Shown: positions 7,848-15,319 of the stretch, piece after piece | Position numbering within the stretch: position 1 is the stretch's first letter | Layout of the letters: each line of letters starts with the position of its first letter | Source of the DNA: an uncultured bacterium | GTDB taxonomy: Bacteria; Cyanobacteriota; Vampirovibrionia; Gastranaerophilales; Gastranaerophilaceae | Assembly (NCBI GenBank): GCA_900553895.1 | Contig: USFB01000009.1 | Location: 1-61,973 of the forward strand | Length of the DNA: 61,973 nucleotides | Direction: 5' to 3' | Position numbers and translations under genes: made by a program | Notes under the pieces: generated by a model | The model's database searches: none | What the model was told of the DNA's origin: nothing | Seen by the model: the letters and a program-made list of their open reading frames with translations, nothing else

Positions 7848-8739
7848 TCGCATTATTTGTTAAAGCACCAATTAAAGCACCTGCGCTGATACCTACTAGA
7901 GAACCAGTTGGTCCGAAATGTTTTGCACCAATTGCACCTAAAACTCCAGTTGCAACTGTTGTAGTTCCCAATGTCAAAGCAGATTTTCCTGCCTCTTCAA
8001 AGAAATTCTTACCATTTGAAACTTCATGGGCAACATGTGCAGCTTCGATGCCACCAAGGGCTATTGTTCCAAGTTTTGTTATTCGTGTCAATGCTCTTGC
8101 TGTTATATCTTTAAAAGGGTTATTTGTTTTAAATTTTTTTGCTAAAACATAATTTTTATTGTTTAAATCTGAATCTATTTCTTCAATACTTGTTTCAATT
8201 TTATCAGTTTCTATATTCAACTTCTTTTTTACCCATTCCCCAAACTTTGTATCCCACAAACACTTATCTTGACAAATCAACCAACTTGCAATTTTCGGAT
8301 TTGGACAATCTTCAGACAATGGGTTTAAATATTTATGCAAAATTGTTCCTCGGAAGAATGAAAACGGATGTTGCGCTTTTTTGTTATCATAACCAGAATG
8401 GAACGAAACAGGTTTTGGAAAACCATTTTTAATTTGTTTATACGCACTCATCACATCATTGATTTCTTCAGGTCCGTTCATAATCGCAAGTGTTGCAATA
8501 CCTGTTGCAGGCAAATAATCTTTTTGCTCCAACTTGTCAGGCAAACTGTTAATCTTTCCATAGAAAGGAACTGCTTCAAGCGCAGCATCGCCTGATTTGC
8601 CTTGCACTGCTGTGCGCATGTTTTGATAATCATTGTATATTTCAGGGTACTTATCAACCTGATTTTGATAAAGTATAGGATTTATCACACCAATTACCTG
8701 TATAATCACTTCACACATATATAAAGTATTTTTGTACAA
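7840..8739 (-). CDS. Unknown protein with hydrophobic Gly-rich C-terminus
   Basis: No family is recognised. The first 200 residues are soluble-looking, with short hydrophobic patches near the start and at PATGIATLAIMNG. The last 90 residues contain two hydrophobic Gly/Ala/Thr-rich stretches around IALGGIEAAH and TTVATGVLGAIGA, then SLVGISAGALIGAL. This looks like a glycine-zipper membrane hairpin, as in some pore-forming or membrane-associated proteins (inference). The exact start is unclear: a later ATG (residue 8) or GTG (residue 11, VIIQVIGV) is possible, and I see no clear ribosome site. It is divergent from the GH13 gene. Confidence 0.6.
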   Translation of the reverse strand: MYKNTLYMCEVIIQVIGVINPILYQNQVDKYPEIYNDYQNMRTAVQGKSGDAALEAVPFYGKINSLPDKLEQKDYLPATGIATLAIMNGPEEINDVMSAYKQIKNGFPKPVSFHSGYDNKKAQHPFSFFRGTILHKYLNPLSEDCPNPKIASWLICQDKCLWDTKFGEWVKKKLNIETDKIETSIEEIDSDLNNKNYVLAKKFKTNNPFKDITARALTRITKLGTIALGGIEAAHVAHEVSNGKNFFEEAGKSALTLGTTTVATGVLGAIGAKHFGPTGSLVGISAGALIGALTNNAIN

Positions 8740-8831
8740 TAAAGTTGACTAAATATTAAGAGTTTGTAACAAATAATAAAATAAAAATTGTGCTAAAATT
8801 AATACATAGAGATTTAGGGAGTAATTGTTCT

Positions 8832-10862
8832 ATGAATAAAAAATTATTATCAATTTTATTAAGTTGTTTAATAATATCATCCAATACTTTGGCATTTGCA
8901 AATAACGAAATAAAAGAAATAAAATCTACAAGTACAGAAAACGCAGTAGTTGTACCTAAAAAAATTGAAAATGAAATATACAACAGCATTGAACAAGTTT
9001 ATGGCGAAAATAGAGCAAAAGAAATTTACGAACATGTAATGCAAATTGCAAAAAAAGAAATTGAAACCCGTCCTGAAGAATTGAAACAAGAAGACCTAAC
9101 CAGAGCAGATGATTGGTATAAAGACGAAATTATTTATATGTTCTATGTTGATCAATTTGGTGTTGTAACTCCCGAAAAACCAAATACTTTTAAAGATACC
9201 TCTGCAATGTTTGATTACCTGAAAGATTTAGGTGTAACAACATTATATTTGTTACCTTTTGCAGATTCTCCAATGTCAGACGCAGGATTTGACGTAAAAA
9301 ATCCAAGAAACATACGTGCTGATTTAGGCGGGAAAACTCAATTTAATGATTTTGTAAAAGAAGCAAAGAAAAACGGGTTTAAAATAAAAGCAGATTTGAT
9401 TTTAAACCACGTATCAGAAGAACACGAATGGTTTCAAGCATTTTTAAAAGGCGATATTTCTAAGAAAGATTATTTTATCGTAAAAGATGAAATGCCTGAA
9501 TTCACGAAATATGTTGATGAAAAAATCGGCACAATAGTTGAATACAAAGAAAAAAGCGGAAAGATTTCAAAAAGAAGATTGATTTTTCCTGAAATCACCG
9601 ATAATCATTATCGCAAAGTCACATTAAACGGCAAAGACTACTATTTTTACCACACATTTTATCCGTTTCAATTGGATGTAAATTGGGAAAATCTGGAAGT
9701 TTTATATTATTGGCTGGATACAATTAATTATTGGACTAATATTGGTATTGATATTTTCAGATTTGACGCAATTCCTTATTTATCAAAAGAAGAAGGAACA
9801 AATGCCGAAAATCTTCCAAAAACACATGCAATTATAAAACTCATAAGTAATTATATTCAAATGACAGCTCCGAGAACCGTAATTCAAGCAGAAGCTTGTC
9901 AATATCCAAACGATATTTTGCCTTATTTTGGAAAAGAAAGAAAATTCAAAACCACAATTAATAACGAAGAAAAAGTTATTAAGAGAACGGACGAATTCCA
10001 AATTTGTTATCATTTCCCATACATGCCTGCTATTTGGGCTTCTTTAGTTACGGGAGATAAAAAATATTTTATCGACGCCTATAAATCAACTCCACAAATA
10101 CCTTCTACCACTGCTTGGGGAATATTTTTGAGAGTACATGACGAATTAACTTTAGAAATGATTGACCCAGAAACAAGAGAAATTATCTATAAGGCGCTTG
10201 CTCCCAAAGGCGCAGAATTCAGAAAAGGACTCGGCGTAAGCGGACGATTGGCGAATTTTCTTGACAACAACCCTGACAGAATAGAAATGGCGTTTTCTAT
10301 TTTGATGTCTATGCCCGGGATTCCAATTGTTTATTATGGCGACGAAGTTGGCGTAAGAAACAATTTTGAAAACGCAAAAAAGAGCGAAAAAGAAAGAATT
10401 GAACGCCACAAATCAAGCAAATTCAAGTTGTTAAGCTATTTTGACAGTCGCGATATAAATAGAGGTGCTGTTCCTGCAAAATTGTTCTACGGCTCGTCAA
10501 AAGATTATTATACATTTAACAGCAAAGTTTACAAAAAAGTTAAAAATCTTATTGCGCTCAGAAAAAGTTTACCTTCTATGTCAAAAGGAGATTTTACATT
10601 ACTAAAAACTGCATCACCGCATAATTTTGCGTATATAAGAAGTTATAAAGATGAAAAGATTTTGGTTATAAATAATTTGTCATCAGAAAAACTTGTAGCT
10701 GAAATCACTATTCCAGTGGACGTTGTTTTAAAATCAGATGGTCATATTGACCACTTCAAAAACCTTGTAAATGGCGATGATGTGAGTGTTAATGTATCGT
10801 TAAAGAATAGAACAATGCACTTGAGAATCGCTCCTTATGGGGTTGTGTGGTTGAAGCTTTAA
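8832..10862 (+). CDS. Secreted trehalose-synthase-like GH13 protein
   Basis: A signal peptide (MNKKLLSILLS to LAFA) is followed by a GH13 TIM barrel closest in wording to trehalose synthase / maltose glucosyltransferase (TreS): WYKDEIIYMFYVDQF, DAIPYLSKEEGTNAENLPKTH, AEACQYPNDILPYFG and HDELTLEM. The catalytic triad is present as Asp312, Glu354 and Asp437, numbered from 8832. The family NHD before the third acid reads VHD (Val435), which may alter activity. TreS is usually cytoplasmic, so export is odd. I chose 8832 because a TAGGGAG ribosome site precedes it and the signal peptide then starts at Met; an upstream ATG at 8790 would bury it. The substrate is unproven. Confidence 0.8.
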   Translation: MNKKLLSILLSCLIISSNTLAFANNEIKEIKSTSTENAVVVPKKIENEIYNSIEQVYGENRAKEIYEHVMQIAKKEIETRPEELKQEDLTRADDWYKDEIIYMFYVDQFGVVTPEKPNTFKDTSAMFDYLKDLGVTTLYLLPFADSPMSDAGFDVKNPRNIRADLGGKTQFNDFVKEAKKNGFKIKADLILNHVSEEHEWFQAFLKGDISKKDYFIVKDEMPEFTKYVDEKIGTIVEYKEKSGKISKRRLIFPEITDNHYRKVTLNGKDYYFYHTFYPFQLDVNWENLEVLYYWLDTINYWTNIGIDIFRFDAIPYLSKEEGTNAENLPKTHAIIKLISNYIQMTAPRTVIQAEACQYPNDILPYFGKERKFKTTINNEEKVIKRTDEFQICYHFPYMPAIWASLVTGDKKYFIDAYKSTPQIPSTTAWGIFLRVHDELTLEMIDPETREIIYKALAPKGAEFRKGLGVSGRLANFLDNNPDRIEMAFSILMSMPGIPIVYYGDEVGVRNNFENAKKSEKERIERHKSSKFKLLSYFDSRDINRGAVPAKLFYGSSKDYYTFNSKVYKKVKNLIALRKSLPSMSKGDFTLLKTASPHNFAYIRSYKDEKILVINNLSSEKLVAEITIPVDVVLKSDGHIDHFKNLVNGDDVSVNVSLKNRTMHLRIAPYGVVWLKL

Positions 10863-10948
10863 GGTAGATGTTGGGCTGAAAACCCAACCTACTAAGCCTT
10901 TTGAAGGCGACTTCAACAAGTAGTTGATGTTGGGCATTCAGTCCAACA
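10863..10948. repeat. Two palindromic repeats, TTGGGCTGAAAGCCCAA family
   Basis: The first copy is 10863-10893 and the second, more degenerate, is 10929-10948. A small GCCTTTTGAAGGC hairpin lies between them. The block fills the gap between two convergent genes and may act as a bidirectional terminator. Confidence 0.75.
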
Positions 10949-10952
10949 ATAA

Positions 10953-11600
10953 TTAATTACTTTTTCCTGCTCTATAACCGCAATATGAATAAATCAAAGG
11001 CAAAAGCGATTCTAAATGTAATTTATCGGCACAAGGAAATTTTGCCAAAACCAAAGCACCAACAGCGTCATCAATATTAGCAACACAATCAAGTAATGTC
11101 AATTTTCTATCAGGTTGTTTATCATGCGGATCAGAAATAACATTTGATAAAGAAGCCGCACCATACATTCCGACAATTAATCCACCCAACATTGCCGAAA
11201 TTTTTCCAAAGGTATTGTTAAAATGCTTGCTTCCCTCAGACAACTTTAAACATCCGCCTGCAATCCAAGTAGGGATAGATGCATTAAAAAATTGAAACAA
11301 ACCCTCTTTAAATTTATTTTGATTTGTTGTTTTATTTTCACCAATCATACCAACAGCAACACTTCCCGCAATAGAAGTTGCGGACAGCATAATCATATCA
11401 GACATATTATAATTGAGTTTCAAAGGATTTTTGATTTTACGTTTTTTCATCATAACGGCCATTGGAATTGCAGTCCCTAAAACCGCACCAATACCGGCTT
11501 TCAATTTGTCATCAAGCGTAATATCACGCTCATTAGCTTTGTGACGTAATGCGGATAGTTGTTGGTTGAAACTTAAATTGTTGGATACACGACTAATCAT
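10953..11600 (-). CDS. Unknown membrane protein
   Basis: A 215-residue protein of no recognised family. The N-terminus MISRVSNNLSFNQQ resembles other unknown proteins here. Hydrophobic segments lie at about 33-50 (LKAGIGAVLGTAIPMAVMM), 70-90 (MIMLSATSIAGSVAVGMI) and 130-152 (ISAMLGGLIVGMYGAASL), giving perhaps three or four membrane passes. Its ribosome site is AAGGC close to the ATG. It lies downstream of two other tagged unknown genes on the same strand, but gaps of 43 and 111 bases leave co-transcription uncertain. Confidence 0.65.
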   Translation of the reverse strand: MISRVSNNLSFNQQLSALRHKANERDITLDDKLKAGIGAVLGTAIPMAVMMKKRKIKNPLKLNYNMSDMIMLSATSIAGSVAVGMIGENKTTNQNKFKEGLFQFFNASIPTWIAGGCLKLSEGSKHFNNTFGKISAMLGGLIVGMYGAASLSNVISDPHDKQPDRKLTLLDCVANIDDAVGALVLAKFPCADKLHLESLLPLIYSYCGYRAGKSN

Positions 11601-11643
11601 AATTTGCCTTAAATTACTATTTGACAGAAAAAGTAGTTATTAT

Positions 11644-12114
11644 CTAAATTATTGTATCTGCGATATCACCGATGTTTTCTGCAATCTTCTTGCCGAGAGA
11701 AATCAAACTATCAACAAGTCCATCATCAGTGCCCACATCATGAGCAGATACTGCGTTTAAGCCATCATCAATATTGAAAGGTGTACCATCCGGTAAAATG
11801 TGTGTGATAACCCCTGTATGCTCATTTATTATATTTGTAGCATCTAGCACATGAGAAGAACCAGAATCAAGAATCTTTGTTGCATCTATAGGAGAATCTG
11901 TCAAAAAATTTGCCTTAAAATGTTCTAGAGAAGCTTGTACTGGACTATTGTCCAATAAAGCACTGATTTTTTCACCAGCTTCTGGTAATACTTCTTTTGC
12001 TTTTGACAAAGTTTCTGATTTCATTGATGCTGGAACAGATATGCAAGTTGGATCGTAAAATCCTTTAAAACTTGTTCTGCTATTAAATTTTGGTCCAGTG
12101 ATTGGTTGAATCAT
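11644..12114 (-). CDS. Unknown protein with FKG-type N-terminus
   Basis: A 156-residue protein. It opens MIQPITGPKFNSRTSFKGFYD, one of the clearest examples of the N-terminal signature seen across the window (I near position 5, then SFKG about 15 residues on). The rest is acidic with alternating helices and no membrane segment; EHTGVITHILPDGTPFNIDDG may be a small beta unit. The ribosome site is AGGAGA. I cannot assign a function. Confidence 0.65.
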   Translation of the reverse strand: MIQPITGPKFNSRTSFKGFYDPTCISVPASMKSETLSKAKEVLPEAGEKISALLDNSPVQASLEHFKANFLTDSPIDATKILDSGSSHVLDATNIINEHTGVITHILPDGTPFNIDDGLNAVSAHDVGTDDGLVDSLISLGKKIAENIGDIADTII

Positions 12115-12225
12115 AATATATCTCCTTTGTATGATATCTTTTTGTTGTTGATTTTTAGCTAGTATAATTCAGTTATCTTACAGAAGCAATAATTTGTAAA
12201 CAAATATTAAATGACTGACCTGTAT

Positions 12226-13608
12226 TTACAAAACAATCCAAGGTGTTTGCAATTCGGCTTCCTTCCAGTATGGTAAATCATCACTACTATCATAATCTGA
12301 TACAGTTGTTTCAGGATATACTTTTTTCGGCAATAAATCAGAATATTCATCTTCTTTATTTGCAATTGCTAAAAGTCCTTTGCCACTGTATTTTATATCT
12401 TCATTCGTATTGTTGAACTTTTCATCAATTCTTTGTTTAAATAAATTTTTGAGTTCAGTTTCATTTGTAATATTTTTAAGCTTCATTAAAAATTTAAAAT
12501 CTTTGTTCAATTCTGTAAAATATTCTTCATTATCAATATTAAATTCTTTTTTTAATTCATCCGGTGAATCCTTATATTTCAACATAAAAGAAGTATAGTA
12601 TTGTTTGGCAATATTGTTTTTATAATTATCACATTCATAAAAACCATTTGCATATTTGTCAAAAATCTTGTTTTTGTGTGATGTTAAATCTTCTTTTATA
12701 GTTTTAAAAGCATTGTATGCTTGTTGTTGAATTACATTTTCATACTCATTAAAGAAATCTTTATATTTATTAAAATCTAACGTTGAAAGCAGTGCCGTAT
12801 TTGCAATTTCCACATTTGGATTAATATTGTTGTAGTAATGAGTATAATTATTTTTTAAATCCTTATTGATTCTACGATCTGCAGTTAAAGCTTGATATGG
12901 AATTGCAAAAAATGGTGTTAACGGAATTGTCCACCACGGATAGTCATCAGCGCGGTACATTGAATCATATTCTTCAGCCCTGCGTCTTGCTTCTACCATT
13001 ACAGCATTTGACTTAACATTCTTGTCTCTAAGCATTTTTTTCATTAAAAATAGTTTGTCTTTATCAAATGTTTCCGGCAAATCTTTAAAGGCCTTAAAGA
13101 ACTTTGATGTATGTGCATACTCTCCGGTATCAATATAACTTGACAATAATGCAAGTTTTGCAGCATGTCCGTGGTTTACATCTCCCTTTAATTCAGGTAT
13201 TTTTGAAAAAAGTTCAAATGCCTTAACTTTCATTTGCTTCAATCTTACAGAAGGTTCATCTCTATACCAATCATATATAACACCTACAGGTTCATCATTG
13301 GCAGGTGTTTTTGCAAGTGCAAATAAAGTATTAACGGCATCAGCTCCATAGTTTGAGAAATTCGGTGAATTTACTTTTTTCAGAAGCTCATTTGCATACC
13401 TAGCCTTTTTCTTATCTGCATTAAGCGCATGATAACCTTCTTTTGCTACATATGCAATCAAACTCACACTTATACCAAATCCCTTAAATGATACAGTATC
13501 TTGTTTTAATTTTAATGTATTATTTGGATTTGAATAACTTTGTTTAATGTTATTATTCTTGTTATATGTGGAAAGATTCGATACACTTGAAATTTGATTG
13601 ATTCTCAT
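12226..13608 (-). CDS. Unknown 460-residue protein with FKG-type N-terminus
   Basis: It starts MRINQISSVSNLSTYNK; after a 25-residue Asn/Ser-rich linker comes VSFKGFG and a hydrophobic stretch, ISVSLIAYVAKEGYHA. The body is helical and rich in Lys, Tyr and Asn, with a Pro-rich loop WWTIPLTPFFAIPYQAL near 225-245 that could touch a membrane. No family is recognised. The ribosome site is AAGGGA. It is the first gene of a three-gene minus-strand run of tagged unknown proteins. Confidence 0.65.
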   Translation of the reverse strand: MRINQISSVSNLSTYNKNNNIKQSYSNPNNTLKLKQDTVSFKGFGISVSLIAYVAKEGYHALNADKKKARYANELLKKVNSPNFSNYGADAVNTLFALAKTPANDEPVGVIYDWYRDEPSVRLKQMKVKAFELFSKIPELKGDVNHGHAAKLALLSSYIDTGEYAHTSKFFKAFKDLPETFDKDKLFLMKKMLRDKNVKSNAVMVEARRRAEEYDSMYRADDYPWWTIPLTPFFAIPYQALTADRRINKDLKNNYTHYYNNINPNVEIANTALLSTLDFNKYKDFFNEYENVIQQQAYNAFKTIKEDLTSHKNKIFDKYANGFYECDNYKNNIAKQYYTSFMLKYKDSPDELKKEFNIDNEEYFTELNKDFKFLMKLKNITNETELKNLFKQRIDEKFNNTNEDIKYSGKGLLAIANKEDEYSDLLPKKVYPETTVSDYDSSDDLPYWKEAELQTPWIVL

Positions 13609-13772
13609 TTGTAATCCCTTTTTAATAATAAATACTTTGTGATAGAAACAAATAATATTGCATGTATTTTATTACATCAAAATTGAATTTCAATATATAA
13701 CAAAAAAGGGAATGTTATATATTCAATATCCTATATAGAAGTATATTGTTATCAAGATTGCCACGCTTCAAC

Positions 13773-13850
13773 TAAATTGAAAATGAAAAATAGACAATGG
13801 AAAATTATTTAAAACAATTTTCCATTCTCTACTTTCAATTGTTCATTGAA
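13773..13850. repeat. AT-rich hairpin with iterated arms
   Basis: The left arm (about 13773-13806) and right arm (about 13813-13846) are complementary and composed of GAAAAT/GGAAAAT words and their complements, as at 21-61, 44812-44950 and 45781-45841. Confidence 0.7.
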
Positions 13851-13851
13851 A

Positions 13852-13877
13852 GTAGGTTGGGCTTTCAGCCCAACAAC
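13852..13877. repeat. Palindromic repeat, TTGGGCTTTCAGCCCAA family
   Basis: GTAGGTTGGGCTTTCAGCCC followed by AACAAC; directly follows the AT-rich hairpin. Confidence 0.8.
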
Positions 13878-13957
13878 CACCTCGCCAATATTTTTTACTA
13901 TTTCATCCTAGCCCTTATTACTGATTAAAATTTTACTCCCCGTCTTAAACTAAAATT

Positions 13958-15268
13958 ATGACAAACTACGTAAACCAACTTTTAACCGCATTTAACGAAG
14001 ATACAAAACTCGCACTCGATAAATGGAGCATAGAACACGCTTTTGTATCAGGTAACAAAAAATGGATTGCAAATATTTTACCTGTCGAATTGTTAGAACG
14101 CAGTATCAAGCAAACAGTCGAAAGCCTTGTTACACTAAACGAAACAGGTGATTTCTACGCACAATTTCCTGATACGATAATCAGCCCCAATTATGGTCAC
14201 AAATGGGGGCGCAGCGCAAATTATATAGAAATCAACAACCGTGCGATTGCAGAAATGGTTGGTGACAAAACAAAAAACGGTATTATTAGTAGTATAAAAC
14301 TTCTTCCTGCAATTCCGCCTTCCGCTAAAAGTTGGGCGAATTGCATTATTTTGTCACAAATTTTTCCAAATATTTACGGTGACGGGTACAACAAAGGTAC
14401 AAACGAAGAAAACTCGATTTATGGCATAAAACTAAATGCAGGTTACAGCACAAATATTATTGATTTTGATATTCCGATTTCGGCTGAAAATCAGTTTCTT
14501 GCGTTCAACGATTTAGCACACATTCATGGGCTTAAAACAGGATTTAGAACAGTAATTTCTGCCGACCAAATCAAGGTTGCGGAAGCCTATAAAGATGATG
14601 TAACTTTTGACTGGAAAAATCCCGACCACCAAGAGTTATTCATAAACGAACACGTCAAATTAATTAAACTCGGATTTGAAGCTATTTTTATTGATTCCGC
14701 CAAACATATTGGTGGTTATGACATGGGAAACTATACAGGTGTTGGAGCATTGCCCGAATACAATCAAATGCAATACATTTTGCACGAAATCCGCAAGCGT
14801 TCAGGCTCGTTCAGTATAAGTTTTGTTGGCGAAAAAAGCACGGGCGATTTTGAACGTTACAAAAATTTAGGTTTAACGACAGGCACTGCTTTTGTTTCAC
14901 CTGAAAATTATGATAAAGTTAAATGTTGGTCTATGAAATTCAAATACAACAAAGATTATGCCCCGGGAGTTGAAGTATCAAACGATAACGACATTGGCGG
15001 TCGAAGCTATGAAGAACGATTAAAGCGTATAAATTCAATACTTTTTGCCTATGAATACCCAAGTGACAAATTGCCAAGCTTTATGCAAATGGAAGATTTG
15101 TTTCCACTCAGGTATGACACTAACACGCACCATTTAATGATGACAAATCCATCTTATTCAACTGATGGTACTGCAAAAACTCATTGGGAAAATCTTTTTA
15201 CAAAAGAAGATGGCAGAAATTATAACGCAAAGGTTGGAGAATTGTTTTCTTACGCTCTTAATCTTTAA
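13958..15268 (+). CDS. Very divergent GH13-like (alpha-amylase-type) TIM-barrel protein
   Basis: No signal peptide; 436 residues. Four weak alpha-amylase landmarks occur in order: AHIHGLKTGFRTVIS (strand 3/4 region), GFEAIFIDSAKHIGG (family GFRxDAAKH nucleophile motif), SISFVGEKSTGDFE (acid/base Glu) and VSNDNDIGGRSYEERLKRIN (the NHD-like third acid). The family's invariant Arg two before the nucleophile is Ile here. Assignment to GH13 is inference from motif order. There is no Shine-Dalgarno; TAAACT six bases before the ATG suggests a leaderless message. valS follows closely. Confidence 0.55.
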   Translation: MTNYVNQLLTAFNEDTKLALDKWSIEHAFVSGNKKWIANILPVELLERSIKQTVESLVTLNETGDFYAQFPDTIISPNYGHKWGRSANYIEINNRAIAEMVGDKTKNGIISSIKLLPAIPPSAKSWANCIILSQIFPNIYGDGYNKGTNEENSIYGIKLNAGYSTNIIDFDIPISAENQFLAFNDLAHIHGLKTGFRTVISADQIKVAEAYKDDVTFDWKNPDHQELFINEHVKLIKLGFEAIFIDSAKHIGGYDMGNYTGVGALPEYNQMQYILHEIRKRSGSFSISFVGEKSTGDFERYKNLGLTTGTAFVSPENYDKVKCWSMKFKYNKDYAPGVEVSNDNDIGGRSYEERLKRINSILFAYEYPSDKLPSFMQMEDLFPLRYDTNTHHLMMTNPSYSTDGTAKTHWENLFTKEDGRNYNAKVGELFSYALNL

Positions 15269-15319
15269 TTTATTTTTATGCTATTCTTTTATTATGTAAT
15301 ACTAGCGAGGATTTTTTTT

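Larger units (their letters stand above)
13609..13957. other. Intergenic region between divergent genes, repeat-filled
   Basis: The left part is AT-rich and must hold the promoter of the minus-strand gene; I see no clear consensus. From 13773 to 13850 lies a hairpin whose arms are built from GAAAATGAAAAATAGACAAT and its near complement. From 13852 to 13877 is a TTGGGCTTTCAGCCCAA palindrome. TAAACT at 13946-13951 lies six bases before the next ATG and may be its -10 box. No gene or RNA is evident. Confidence 0.6.

Noticed and set aside
15278..15319. Longer N-terminus for valyl-tRNA synthetase
   Set aside because: The extra residues are hydrophobic and unlike the family; a good ribosome site sits before 15320.
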